Origin: Pegoplata infirma
Taxonomy: Eukaryota > Arthropoda > Insecta > Diptera > Anthomyiidae
Reading direction: 5' to 3'
Assembly (NCBI GenBank): GCA_963921195.1
Contig: OY992540.1
Location: forward strand, 172,081,923 to 172,145,922
Length of the DNA: 64,000 bases
This document shows positions 11,784-23,562 of this stretch, piece after piece (position 1 is the stretch's first letter; the number at the start of each line of letters is the position of its first letter). Made by a program: the position numbers and the translations under genes. A model generated the notes under the pieces. It was not told the origin of the DNA. It did not search any database and was given only the letters and a program-made list of their open reading frames with translations.

Positions 11784-13667
11784 CACCGCTCAACACTTAT
11801 TTTCCGGTTTGAATTCTGGTGATCAATTTTAGTAGACTTTGATTTCCTGATTCCAAATCTGTTCTCCAAATTTTTCCATCACGTCCAGATTTTTAGTTAC
11901 TCATGCTTGAAAATGCGAAAAATTACGATTTTTGCATTATTTGAAAGCCTGCACAGCAGCCATTCAGCGGAATACAAATCTGGTATAGAGCGCAAAAGTA
12001 TAATTTGTCTTTGGTCTCCAACATAGAAAACAATTTTTTTCTAATTATTGCATTTGGTTGGGTTACAATTGCGTTTTAAAATGACTCTGTTAAAATTATC
12101 ATTTTTGTAAAAAAGGTAAGGTAGATAGATACCTTAGTTTTTTTTTGATATTTTTCAAATAAAAACTAAAAAAAAAATATTTTACAAATTTAAGTTTTCT
12201 GTGTTATTTTTCTTATAAACCGCACTCAGAAAAAAAAACTAACTAAAAAATGGGAGAATTAACTAAATCCAAGGAAAATTGATAATGATTTAGCTCCAAT
12301 GCCATGTATTCCTACTTTTTAGTCCACATTTTTCTTTAAAATAAGGACCAATTTAAACTAGAAAATGGGAAACAATTTCCCATTTTTTAGTTAAAAACAT
12401 TTCTGATTATGAAATTTTTCCTAAAAATTATTTAATTTTATATTTTTTAATGGTTTATTTATAGAATATCATGTGAATACACACATAATTCTCATTGGGT
12501 ACATATTTTATTATAAATATAAAGAAACGTTTGTTTCTTATAGTCAAGTAATAAATTTCATTAGTTTTTTTAGTTAAATTACAACAAAAACTTTGTATTT
12601 GACATTTGTTCCCAGACTATGGGAAAACGCGCCAAAGCCAAGGTCTTTGTTGTGATTAAAATATTATTTTTTTCTAACACATACATGTGTAGAAAAAAAT
12701 GTAAGTATTAAATTTATTACTTGTTATACAAGATCAAACTTTTTGTATTTATGTACTTCAAATAATAAACCAAATGTGAACTAGAAGCAAGCATGAAAAA
12801 AAAATAAATAAATCAACAAAACAATTTCAAGTTATGAAAAATTTACTAAACTTGTGGAAAAAACTTTCTTTAATTAAAGAAGAATAATATGATGAACTAA
12901 ATGGTAGGAAATTACGTCCAAAAACTGAATTTTTTGAACTAAATTTTGTTTTTAGAAATATGTCTTAAAAATAAAGATTATTTTTTAATTATTTGGGGAA
13001 AATTTCTTTGGCGGTAAGAATTTCTTCCATGTATTAGGGAATTCCATTTAAGGAAAATTATGTCCTATTTAACAGTCCATGAACTAAAATTTTTACCTAA
13101 AAGTTGGGAAAATTTCCCAAATTTTAGTTAAATTTAACTAAATTGTGGGAAAATTTATAAACTATTTTGAAGAAAATTTTTCCAAAGTTAATTCTTTTTT
13201 TTTTAGTGCGGAAGATATATTTAATGGGTTTAAAAGTCTTTAAGAAAGAATGAACTTTTGCCTAAATTTTGAGCTCATCACAGTAAAGATTGATCATCTG
13301 GTTTTTGTTTTAGAGCCTTTTAAAAATTAAGCTTTTTCTAATTTTTTTGACAGTGTTTTTTTAAAATACATGCTTGGCCAATAATAGTGCAACAACTTAA
13401 ATTTTTTTTGGTCATATATTTGAGATCATAGTTCAATTCTACTCTAACGCTTTACACCAGATTTTTATTCCACCCAGTGGCTGCTGTGCAGGCTTTCAAA
13501 AAAGGCAAAAAATCGCGTTTTTTGGCATTTTCAACCGCGAATAATTAAAATTCTAGACGTGATGGAAAAATTTGGAGCACAGATTTGGAATCAGCGAGTC
13601 AAAATCTTCAAAAATTTTATATCAAACTTCAAACCGGAGTCAAAAACCTTCGATTTGTTGAGCGGTG
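11784..13667. mobile_element. Harbinger-like foldback with CACCGCTCAACA ends
   Basis: Inverted ends CACCGCTCAACA and TGTTGAGCGGTG are flanked by TTA (11781-11783, 13668-13670). Sub-terminal arms contain the ATCACGTC..ATTTTT block shared with the foldbacks at 14012 and 18259. A nested MITE occupies 12223-13208. A similar-ended element (CACCGCTCTAC) lies at 18259. Confidence 0.72.
12223..13208. mobile_element. Nested CACTCAGAAAA MITE
   Basis: The left end CACTCAGAAAAAAAAACT and right end TTTTTTTTTTAGTG are flanked by CG on both sides. The interior is rich in AACTAAAT, TTTAGTTAAA and AAATTTTCC words typical of the 9843 and 48441 elements. It is inserted in the loop of the foldback at 11784. Confidence 0.5.
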
Positions 13668-14011
13668 TTATTAATATTTTTAATAATTTCTTCTGAATAA
13701 GTAGTTCATTGACGAAAAAACATCAAATGAAACAAAATTTGATCTATTTTTTTGGAAATAAAACTAGGTTGATAAAAAATATACCCCGCTTATTGCGAAC
13801 TTCGCTTATAACGAACTATTTTTACTGGTCCCTCGGAGTTCCTTATAACCGGGTTCGACTGTATAAAATATATATCCCAGTAAATAAACACACTCTCTTT
13901 AGACTCCAAAATGGGCTTCAAAAATATAACAAATATTTAAATTTTTGTATAAAAGTGGCTCATAAAAAAAAACCCCTCTTTTTAGAGTCAAATATTTGTA
14001 TTTTTAAACTT

Positions 14012-15794
14012 ATGGGGCTATTCTAAAATTTTATTATTATAATAAGTGCTATTTATTAGCAACGCAGAATTTTATTAAGATACCAAAATTTCAACTCTGA
14101 AAAAAGCTTTTTCAAGTTTTAGTTTTTCTAAAACAATTTTATTTGAAATTTGAATTTAGACAACAAAATTTTGTAAGCATAATAGCTGCCCAGTTGGCAA
14201 AATAAAACCACCCCTGACATACAGCTGACTCTCCCTTTATGAAATCGCTGACATCTTCATACAATTTTTCAAAATGTCATCAATGACATGTCAGCAGTTG
14301 GTCAGCAGTGTCCACCAGTATCGGTGGCCACTAACAATTCGTTTAAACGTCTGCTGACCAATGTCATTGATGACATTTTGAAAAATTGTATGAAGATTAG
14401 AGTTCGTTTGGTGACTATGTCACTTCACCCGTTTATCGGATATCATCATTTCTTTAAAGGATTTAAAGGAGCTAAAAAGAATGCCGGTATTTTTGTGGAA
14501 AAATTTTCACTCCTTGGGGTGGTTCAAAGCATCTGAAAACGCGGATTTTAAGCTGATTTTTCTGCAGAGAAAAAACGGCTGAATATATTGCAAATCTGAT
14601 TTCACCAGTCGGTTCTACACCAAAAATTAAAACAATAGCAGTTTTTTTATCTCTTAAAAAAAGTTCCAATAACCCACAGCAGGGGGCGGAAAAATCGTTA
14701 AAAAAAAAAAAAAAATTAAATTATTTTTCTAATCATGCACGATGAAGAGACAGTTTTTGCTTAGAAAATTGGTAAAAAAGCACCTTTCTATCACAACCCA
14801 TTAAAAAGTTATAAGGCTTCAAAGTTTTTTTTTCAAATGGCAAAATTATAAAACACTTACCGAAATTTCAAAATGTTTTGGATGGGTCCGCGGTCTGGAC
14901 ACTCGTTTTCGATTTTCATCTCAATGCTGATTCCAAATCTGGTTTCCAAAATGTTCCGTAACGTCAGGTTTTTGAGATAATTGAGGTCAAAGTTAACAAA
15001 AAACGCATTTTGTGCATTGTTGAGAGCATTTTTTGTGATGTTTTTGGATGATATTCTGGGATCATAAAACTTTTATTCGATTTACATTTCGATGCTGATT
15101 CTGAATCTAGTTTTAAAATTTTTCTATCACGTCATGTTTTCGAGAAAATCGAGGTCAAAGTTATCAAAAAACGTGTTTTTGTAAATTTTTGAGAGCTTAT
15201 AACTTTTTAACGGGTTGTGATAGAACGAAAAATTTGGTATCATTTTGTTAAGCTGAAAATGCCCTATAATTGTGCATATTTAAGAAATTAATTTAAAAAT
15301 AAAATGGGAAAACCTCATTTTTCCGCCCTCTGTGGTGGGTTTTTGGAACTTTTTTAAGAGTTCGAAAAGCGACCATTGTATTATTTTTTGCTGTAGAATC
15401 GACTGGTGAAATCAAATTTACGATATATTCAGCGGTTTTTGCTCTGCAGAAAAATCAGCTCAAAATTCGCGTTTTCAGATGCGTTGAACCACCCCAAGGA
15501 GCGAATTTTTTTCCAAAAAAATACCGCCATTCTTTTTATTTCCCCTAAATCCTTCAAAAAAATTATAATATCCGCAGATCAAATTTTCAAAATTAACTCT
15601 AATGAAGATGTCAGCAATTTTATAAAGGGAGAGTCAGCAGTATGTCAGGTGTGATTTTTTTTGCCGACTGGGTGTATAGATAAGGTGTTGGTTTTGATAT
15701 TTTATTTTTTTTTGGGGGCATGGGTCTATAATAAAATTCTGCGTTGCTAATGAATAGCACTTATTATAATAATAAAATTTTGGAATAGCCCCAT
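14012..15794. mobile_element. Foldback with ATGGGGCTATTC ends
   Basis: Terminal inverted repeats ATGGGGCTATTC and GAATAGCCCCAT extend inward through an AATAAGTGCTATT / AATAGCACTTATT segment, more than 60 bp on each side. The interior is another inverted structure, the 14189-15672 element. The flanks (TTTTTAAACT; TAAATCCGAG) do not give a convincing duplication. Confidence 0.6.
14189..15672. mobile_element. CCCAG-ended palindromic element, TG duplication
   Basis: The ends CCCAGTTGGCAAAA and TTTTGCCGACTGGG are flanked by TG on both sides. Arms pair through ACAGCTGACTCTCCCTTTA, GACATCTTCAT and GGTGGTTCAACGCATCTG-like segments to an apex near 14850-15000. The frames at 14472-14669 (minus) and 15406-15654 (plus) translate similarly only because they are mirror images. 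The middle carries repeated ATTCCAAATCT..CACGTCA blocks. Confidence 0.55.
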
Positions 15795-16800
15795 TAAATC
15801 CGAGTACAATACGAATTTTTAACGACAAATTTTCAAACAAAATACTTGCTACAGTAATTTTAAGCTTTTCTGAGACATTTTTTTGGAGTGTTTTTGGAAG
15901 ACTCTTTTTTATCTCCGAAAAAAATGTGTGTTTTTGACAATTATTTTTATTGAATCATTTTGGACTCTGAAAAAAGTGCCCTCAAAAAACACAAACTTTC
16001 TTATTTTGGAGAGTTCCAACGTTTGTTAAATGAGATGCTTGAAATTAAAACAAATTTTAGAGCGTTCCAAAATAACACTTTATTAAAACTCATAGAAAAA
16101 ATTGTTTTTTTATGCACTTTTTTCAGACTCTAAAATGATTTAAATATGAAACAATATTTTTATTATCAAAAAATGCTTGTCAAAAATTACATTTGTTTTG
16201 GAGCTAAAAAAGAGCCTTCCAAAAACATCCCACAAAGCTAAACACTCCACAAAGTATTTTGTTTGGTTTTGTTAAACTTACTTTAGAGTCTAAAAATAGG
16301 GCTCGTTTAGATGAAGCCATACATAAAATTTAAATTTTTGAAGTCGTAATTCAAATATTTTGAAGTAAAATAGAGTGTGTTTGTTCACTGGGAAACGTTT
16401 AATTATTAAAAAAAAAGTATTTCTTTTTTATTAAAAAAAAAGTTCACTTTACAACTTGTATCATTTTGTACGAAACTTTCTTATTTTCCTGCATTTTACG
16501 AAATTTTCAAGAAAACTACAAAAATTTTCATTAAGGTCTCGAAATATTTTCGTAAGTATCCAAATTAATTTTAGCTTTTTACGAAATTATTGATTTTAAA
16601 TACAAATAAATTTCGTGTATTTTACGTAAATTTGCATTAAATTTACGAAATATTTTCGTATCGTACATAAAACATTTTTCGTACAATGTACGAAACATTT
16701 TGTGTATTTTACGAATATCTTCCGTTGTGCGAAATCACGAATGTTTTCGTACATTGTACGAAGGGATTCATGTATTTTACGCATGGATTTTTTGTCGGTA

Positions 16801-18258
16801 TACGGGAACGCTATTCGGGCTAGTTTGGGAAATCTACTATTTGGCTTTAAACTACTATTTAACACTTTATAGTTCTTCATTAAAAAAATATATAGTGCTT
16901 TTTTAAATTTAGTAAAAACTATTATCTTTAACATTATAACAAAAGTCAAACATTAGCCAAAATTTTAATTTTCAACGTTGCAATATTTTCTTTTATTATT
17001 TTTTTAATGCTTCTTTAATTTCAATAAATATAAAAGTATAAAGAGTTGAATCTAGATTATCTAATATATTTTACTTTTGCGTTAATTGTCTTTAAAAAAG
17101 CTCTAAACAAGCTTTAAAAACGGTAAAAAGAAAGACAAGAAAATATTTACGCAGTGTTTTTGTCACTACAATAAATAATTAAATTAAAAAAATTCCCAAC
17201 TAAAAATGAAATGGAGACCGTTTGAATTCACCAGTTGTACATATACTTAGTTTGAATCAGCCTAAAAATGTGGTTTAACATCGGGATTTTACTGTATTTA
17301 TGTAGTTCAGAATATTTTTATGTGCAGTCAAAAGCCGCTAATATTTTTATTGCATGGCATTGAACAATATATCAACTTAACGCTCTCAGTGGCTTTAGTC
17401 TAAGTATAATAGTTCAGCAAAAAAACAAAAAAAATGCAACATAAATCATATGCAATACCAGCCAACATTAAGTAGAATTTACAATAATAAATATAAGGAT
17501 TTTTTCATAATATATATTTTTTAAGGAACAAATGAAGTAATTGCATTATTAAAGCATTACACATGAATAAAGAAAATTTAGTTAAATATTGCTTTCAAAT
17601 ATAATACGGATCTAGGCATTGAGTCATAAGAAATCAATAAAGTAAAAAAATACTTTTAAAGAAAATTGTAGCCTGCAAAAGTTTTTAATATAAATAAACG
17701 AAATAAAATTCAATTTTAAGTTAAACTTGTAATCATTTAAAATTCGGTTACATTTAACTTAAAAAAATTAACTAAAGTTAAGTGTTTTTCACCGACTCAA
17801 AAATACCGAAATCGTTTAATTGATGAGGAAGTTATATACAAGCCCTGAAAACCTTTTAAAATAAGTTGAGCCTTGTACACTAGAATGTTCCAAAAAAAAA
17901 TGTTTTCTGTGCTTTAGCATAATGTGAAAGATTATAGGGTAAAGTGTTTTTTAGATTTTTTTTCAGATTTTTTGAAAAAGGTTCTGCAGCAGACCTTAGG
18001 GGACACAATTTGCAGATTTATTGGAAATTTTCCTTTACAAATGTTTAGATTTTCTCTTTAAACATTTTTAGATTTTCTCTTTAAAAATTATCAGATTTTC
18101 ATTTTAAAAATTTTCAGATTTTTACAATGTATTAGAAATTTTCGGAGTTCGACATTTTTTGGTAAATATTTCATTGTGCATGAAACTCTACTTTTTTTGA
18201 AATTGAAAATATATTTGAACATAACATAAACACAAATATATTGGAATATAACAAATTA
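16801..18258. other. AT-rich spacer, nothing recognised
   Basis: No element ends with duplications, no domains and no RNA gene were found. Short TTTTCAGATTTT repeats occur near 18020-18120. Confidence 0.35.
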
Positions 18259-18934
18259 CACCGCTCTACAAATCTGAGGTTTGTCGCTGCGTTTTGGATG
18301 AAACCAAAAAAATTAGATAGGGTTTGGTGCCCCGATTCCAAAACGGTCACTCAAATGTTTCTATCACGTCACAATTTTGAGAAAATCGCGGTTAAAGTGC
18401 CAGAAAAGGCCCATTTTTACAATTTTTGAACGCCTATAAAATAAGATCCTGACATGCAAATGACTTGGTATCAAGCTCATTCGAAAATGTGTAATTTTCT
18501 CTTTGCGACAAGATCAAATCTTCTTGAAATTTAATTTTCTTAAATGGTAAAAAAATCATTAGCCAGTGCTTTAAATCCAAAATTTACGTATGAATTTGTT
18601 AAAAAACACTGTGTAAATAAACTAAATATTGAAAAAATAGAAGGTTTTTTGCTAATGATTTTTTTACCATTTTAGAAAATTAAATTTTTAGAACATTTTA
18701 TCTTATCTTTAAGAGAAAATTACAAGCTTTCGAACTAGCCTGATACCAAGTCATTTGCATTTCTGGATATTATTTTATAAGCTTTTAAAAAGGGTCAAAT
18801 TCGGCAGTTTAACCGCGAATAACTCAAAATCCTGACGTGATAGACAAATTTGGGCTCCGGATTTGGAATCAGCGCAACAGACACTATCCAAATCACTTAC
18901 CAGAATCCAATACGCATTTTCTTCTCGAGCAGTG
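18259..18934. mobile_element. Harbinger-like foldback (CACCGCTC ends)
   Basis: The ends CACCGCTCTAC and CTCGAGCAGTG are imperfect inverted repeats next to TTA (18256-18258) and TCA (18935-18937), a one-base-diverged 3-bp duplication. The arms are complementary to an apex near 18600 (AAAAATCATTAGC / GCTAATGATTTTT). They contain the ATCACGTCA-type block shared with the 11784 and 14012 foldbacks. Confidence 0.6.
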
Positions 18935-19130
18935 TCATTTGAATATAAATCGATTTATTAAAAAAAATCATCAAATCATTGTCTTGCTCGCTATTAATTT
19001 TGTGATTATAGATTTACTAAATGAATGAAATTATGCTTCAACAAAATTTAAATTTTTCATTAAAATCGTCGAAAGTTAAACGACTTATTGTCAGTGGTAT
19101 ACAGATTCGCAAATAGGAAAATCATCATCA

Positions 19131-19138
19131 TTGTACAC
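19131..19138. repeat. 8-bp target duplication TTGTACAC (left)
   Basis: First of three copies of TTGTACAC that separate and flank the two TAGGGTGGCTCG-family elements. The others are at 23794-23801 and 32515-32522. Confidence 0.8.
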
Positions 19139-19717
19139 TAGGATGGCTCGTTTTTTTTTTATTAAAATAATTTAAAAATTATTTTTGTATAATATTTGAT
19201 CGTAAATACTTAAATATAAAATTTAAAGATTTTACGATATCATTAACCCGTTTAAACTTGATACCAAAAAAAATGGCAGGATTTTTGGGGCGTTCTAAAA
19301 ACACCTTTTTCAAAATTTTAAAATTTTAATAAAAAAAAATTTTAAATATATATTTTTTTCTTTCTGAATTCATTAAGAACACCTTGGAGAAGAATCATGT
19401 GAGATATGGCGGATATACTTTGGGCCACTTTTCGGAAATCGCGGGGGAAAGTTTGCGGATTTCAAGGAAATGTTGGTTTTATAAATAATTTGGAAAAATT
19501 TAATAAATTTAATTTTTGGTCAAATTAATGGTTTTTTGGTTTCGTGGCATTTTATTAAATAACTTTCCCAGCAAAAACTTGCATTACCAAGTAATGAAAT
19601 GTGTAATGGGAAATTCAAAAGTTATAACTACTTCTGATTCGAATTACCTTTCCCATTACATGTACAAGCAAATGTGCCAAATGTAATGATTATCAAAACA
19701 GTATTAATAACTAACTA

Positions 19718-21131
19718 CACAGAAAATAAAATCATAAAATTCAAGTCAACAAACAGCAATTGTGAATGTCTTATACTGATATCAACCAATCATTTAGTAA
19801 AAACGACATCCCGTTAGTCAATAATACAAAAAATCGATTTTGTTTTCAACAAACTACGTCAAATAATTTTATTTCAAAATGAAAGGAAAATTTCAACAAA
19901 TCATTAGTGGCAGTTTGTCAATAAGACAAAGAAAAACATTTTTTTAACTTTCAAATAACCCGTTTGTTATTAATGTTCAATAATTTGTAAATAAAACAGA
20001 TTTTTTTCAACAATTTTTGTCAATAAATGACTTTGTCAAATAAAAGTCATATTTTCAACAATTTATATCAATAAATACAAAGAACTTTGTCAATCTAACA
20101 AAATCGTAAATTTTTTTTTAACAATCGCTGTCTATAAAGAATTTGGTAGCTTTTGTAAAGTATAAAACATAAACACAAACATGCTCTCTCTCGTCGTGTA
20201 GTTTGTTTTGTATTTGTGCCTGTACTTCTTTTTTAAAAAGCAGACAATGAAAAAAGAAGACAATTCCAAAAAAAAAAAAAAGATTATGAATTTAGTTTTA
20301 TCTGAGCTAGCAAGGGGTATGGCAGCAATTGAAATTATTTCATAGAAAATATTATTAAAAAATGTATTTCGAAAACAAATTAATCTTTTTATATAAACAT
20401 TTTGTTTTGTTAACTATTGTTTTGTTTTTGCATTTATATTTTTGGAATAATTTCTTTACAGAATTTGCTTTCCAAGTTTTTACCGATTGCTATGTTTGTC
20501 TAAAACGAAACTAAAACATGTGTATATAAAAAAGAAAGAAATAAAGAACAAACGAAAAAAAAAGAATTTTCAACATAAGACAAAAACGGTAAAACGATAA
20601 AAGTAAAATACGTTCTTAAGTGCTATAAAAAAGAATATTGACTAACAAAATACTTTTGTTTAATTTCAATATTAATATTCTCTTACATTTATCTCGATTT
20701 TTAATCAATTTATTTTTAGTTTTTTTTCCTATAAAAAAGTTTTAATTTGTCAATACAACTAATACTGTTGGTTGATATCACAAATTCGTTTGTTGAATTC
20801 CTTTACCATATCAACAAATGACGTTTGTGTTTGTTGAATTTCTTTGTTGAAAACAAAATTTATTTTTTTTTTCTTTTGTTAGATCAACAAATTACGTTTT
20901 GTGTTTGTTGAATTTCTTTGTTGAAAAAAAATTTAAGATTTTGTACGTTTGTCAGTACAAATAATAATTTAGGAGAACTATTACAAACTCATTTATCAAT
21001 TGTTTTTTCAACAATTAATATTTACAAACGTTGGTTGATATTACAAATTTCCGTATAGGAGCACTTTCAGTGAAAAATTTAATTGTATTCACAAATATGG
21101 GGGTCAATATAACAATTCGTTTTTTTCTGTG
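19718..21131. mobile_element. CACAG-ended MITE rich in TTGTTGA repeats
   Basis: The ends CACAGAAAATAAAA and TTTTTTTCTGTG are inverted and flanked by TA and TG. The body has many TCAACAAA/TTTGTTGA words on both strands (19745-21090), giving multiple possible hairpins. The corresponding position in copy B (near 53080) is structured differently, so this is a copy-A-specific insertion. The 60174-60420 MITE has the same end type. Confidence 0.55.
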
Positions 21132-21304
21132 TGCGTATGTACTTATAGGTAATGAGAAAATTATTAAAAAAAAAATTTAAAAAAATAAAAAAATATTTAA
21201 ATTTATTTTATTTTTAATCAAACTAATGTACAGTGAGTCAAAAAGTGAAAATCTAGTTCTGAAATTTTTTTAATTTTATTATAATGACTTATGTAAGTCA
21301 TTAT

Positions 21305-21831
21305 TAGGGATGAGATTTTCATGCACTAAAAAATCGAAAATATGCGCTAAAAAATTCAAAATATGCACTTAAAAACCTAAAAATATGCACTAAAAAATCA
21401 AATTTTTGCAATAATAATCTTGTTTTCATGCGAAAAACTTCTAAGAAGTAACAAATAACGCCGGGTTTTAATAGAAACATTTAAAAGCTTATGTAAGCTA
21501 GATTTTTTAGAAACTAAAACAGTCTAAAACAATTAAAATAATAAAAAAAAAATGTTTCCAATTTTAAACAGTTTATGAAGCAAATAAATTTCAATTTGTG
21601 TTTTTGCTAATTTATGCCAAAATATGCAAAAATATGCACTTAAAAGTTAGAAATATGCACAAAATATGCATTTTAAATTAAAATATGCAAAAATATGCAT
21701 TTTCACCAAAATATGCAAAAACAAATCGATGCCTTTTTAGAGCAAATTTCTGGATTCGGATAGATAATTGTTCGATATCGTTTTAAGACTATCGACAAAA
21801 AACATGCATTTGCATGGAAATCTCATCCCTA
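21305..21831. mobile_element. TAGGGATG hAT-like MITE, copy 1
   Basis: The ends TAGGGATGAGATTTTC and GGAAATCTCATCCCTA are flanked by GTCATTAT and GTCATTGT (8 bp, one mismatch). The paralogous copy B sequence near 55972-55995 reads straight through with a single GTCATTAT, a genuine empty site. The interior is a tandem-like series of AAAATATGCA words. Other copies are at 33486-34467 and 40640-44345. Confidence 0.85.
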
Positions 21832-21988
21832 GTCATTGTTAATAAGTCCTTATTTTGCATTTTAAAATAATGCTAAAGGTAATTTTCTGTCATTACTAAG
21901 TAATTCGAATGATAATGATGTGTCATTACAAAGATTTTGCTGGTTAAGTCTGTCATGAAATCTCACCGATCTAGGACGTCTTTTTATA

Positions 21989-22124
21989 GGGTGCTGTGGC
22001 ATAGTGGTAAGCGCGTTGGACTACTAGCCAGCAAGCCTGGGTTCGATTCTCAGCTCAGGCAGAACAACATTTTTTTCAGATATCTATTAGTTTCTATTTA
22101 TAACTAATATCTATTGCAGCACCC
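21989..22124 (+). ncRNA. tRNA-like structured element (SINE head candidate)
   Basis: An A-box-like TGGCATAGTGG (21997-22007) and a B-box-like GGTTCGATTCT (22040-22050) have tRNA-like spacing. A canonical T arm is present (CTGGG/CTCAG around TTCGATT), and an anticodon-like stem GTTGG/CCAGC encloses an 8-base loop. The 5' acceptor-like GGGTGCT has no partner directly after the T arm. Its perfect complement AGCACCC lies at 22118-22124, after a further inverted repeat (ATTAGT/ACTAAT). A T7 run at about 22067-22073 would probably stop Pol III before that strand. I read this as a tRNA-derived SINE head or relic, not a working tRNA. The following ~270 bp ends in an A/AT-rich tail near 22400. Confidence 0.5.
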
Positions 22125-22560
22125 TCCTTCGTTGATAAATAGTACTAAAACGTCAACGAAGTAAAATAATAAAATAATGGCTATAAACACAGCTTCAAAA
22201 ATAATCTCCAGATCAATAACAGATGGCGATGCAACAACTGTATTCAAAATTATCAACACGCGCAATTACAGTGTTGCCATACTGAAGCCCATATATCTTT
22301 CAAATCTTTCATCTTTCATCTCTCTTCTATCCCCTTTCCGAAAGAAACATCACGGTTACATTAGTAATTGATAGGCAGCATTGCCTGAGTATTGCTTCAT
22401 TAAAAAAATATATATATAATTATATAAAATTATATAGAATTATATAGAAACAGATAAAACCTACATTTTAGATATAATTATATATAAGTCGATATAATTA
22501 TATATAGCCCAATATCAATTTGTTTTCGTATTATTATATTTACTTTAAAAAATCATTTAG

Positions 22561-22824
22561 CCTTCTTGGTAGGGGGTCAAAAATGATCCATTTAGTAAAA
22601 AATAGAAGTATATATTTTGTTGATATCAAAAAATTCAAGCACTATGCCTAAAAGATTTTCTGTGGTCGTTTTTGACCCCAGGCCAATGTGGGTTAAATAT
22701 ATCTTAAATAGGTAACATTTTAGGGCTGATTTTAAGTTATCTAACAGATTGCCACAAATTAATTTTCTATAAATATATATATGTTTTATTGAATGGGTCA
22801 TTTTTGACCCCCTACCAAGAAGGG
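22561..22824. mobile_element. piggyBac-like MITE
   Basis: Inverted ends CCTTCTTGGTAGGGGGTC and GACCCCCTACCAAGAAGGG extend to about 30 bp. The right side is flanked by TTAA (22825-22828) and the left by TTAG (22557-22560), a one-base-decayed TTAA target. CCC ends and a TTAA target are piggyBac hallmarks. Only the right half has a counterpart in the sister copy near 30681. Further GGGGGTC..GTGGGTTAA motifs near 22672 and 22940-22976 look like related end fragments. Confidence 0.55.
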
Positions 22825-23043
22825 TTAACGATTTTTTTAAAGATAATATATTAATACAAAATAATAGTTGGGGTACAAAACACAAAAGCCATTTTATACT
22901 TGTTTATAGCACAAAATTTAACCTCTAAACTTCAAATTTTCTGCGGGGGTCATTTTGGACCTCCAGAAAATGTGGGTTAAATACATCCTAGATCGGTTAA
23001 TGATATCGTAAAATCTTTTAATTTCATATTTAAGTATTAACGA

Positions 23044-23562
23044 TAGTGCCCCCCATTTCCCGGTTCTCGGTATTTCCGGGAATACCGGTATTCCCGGTTC
23101 TGGAACCGGTTTCCCGGTTCTAGATATATTCCCGGGAATACCGGTATTCCCGGTTCTAAATCAGATACCGGTTCTCAAAACCAAAAAAATACTATACCAT
23201 AAAATATTTTAATTACACTATTTAATTAGTATTTCATTAATATTAAGTTGTGTTTGTAAAAAAATTTAAAAATCATGTAACTATTTTTTTCTTAAATTAA
23301 AAAACTAAAATGGAAATGGTGTTTTTCTCATGTTTTGTATTTTTTTTGGTAAAAGCAAATAAAAATTTTAATTGTACAAAATTTTACAAAATATACATAC
23401 CGGTAGTCCCGAGAATACCGTCAGAACCGGAACCGGGAATACCGGTATTCCCGGGAATACCGGGAATGAATTGAGAACCGGGAAACCGGTACCATTTCCC
23501 GGTAATACCGGGAACCGGGAATACCGGTATTCCCGGTACTACGGTACTGACCGTAGGCACTA
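23044..23562. mobile_element. hAT-like MITE with CCGGTATTCCCGG arrays
   Basis: The ends TAGTGCC and GGCACTA are flanked by the perfect 8-bp duplication ATTAACGA (23036-23043, 23563-23570). Both sub-terminal regions consist of reiterated CCGGTATTCCCGG / CCGGGAATACCGG words with high self-complementarity. They contrast with the AT-rich surroundings and core. The translated Gly/Thr/Asn-rich frame at 23372-23563 is a by-product of the repeats. Confidence 0.8.

Larger units (their letters stand above)
11501..13861. mobile_element. pogo/Tc1-like element, interrupted
   Basis: The ends CAGTCAAACTCGGTTATAAC and TTATAACCGGGTTCGACTG are inverted and flanked by TA (11499-11500, 13862-13863). The sub-terminal region repeats a TCGGTTATAACGAAC motif several times at the left end, and related TTATAACGAAC appears at the right. 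CAGT-type ends with a TA target fit the pogo/Tigger branch (inference). The centre is replaced by a foldback (11784-13667), leaving about 280 bp and 190 bp of this element. No transposase remains. Confidence 0.7.
13876..16392. mobile_element. Foldback element with CCCAGT ends
   Basis: The ends CCCAGTAAATAAACACACTC and AGAGTGTGTTTGTTCACTGG(G) are inverted. Arms carry CTCCAAAA, TTTAGAGTC and AAATATTTG words in mirrored order (13890-14005; 15870-16380). It is interrupted by the element at 14012-15794. No clear target duplication was found. No coding sequence. Confidence 0.55.
9498..16798. mobile_element. Composite bounded by ATCCATG-type ends, TA duplication
   Basis: The left end CACCGAAAAAAATCCATG and right end CATGGATTTTTTGTCGG are near-perfect inverted repeats flanked by TA (9496-9497, 16799-16800). 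Both outer segments (9498 to about 9690, and about 16460-16798) are rich in TTACGAAA/TTTCGTAA words seen nowhere else nearby. This supports one split element. Everything between (MITE 9843, pogo-like 11501, foldback 13876) is read as later insertions. Confidence 0.55.
19567..21943. mobile_element. CCCAGC-family element, copy A
   Basis: The left end CCCAGCAAAAACTTGCATTA and right end AAAGATTTTGCTGG match copy B at 52930-56087 over the first ~150 and last ~250 bp. The uninterrupted host sequence is seen in the sister element near 30600-30625, which implies a TT duplication. The interior carries two later insertions at 19718 and 21305. Confidence 0.7.

Noticed and set aside
21989..22060. Canonical tRNA gene
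   Set aside because: A and B boxes and the T arm are good, but the bases after the T arm do not pair with the 5' end, and the anticodon loop would be eight bases.
22177..22371. 64-codon frame after the tRNA-like element as a gene
   Set aside because: It lies in the probable body of a SINE-like insertion, with no domain or supporting context.
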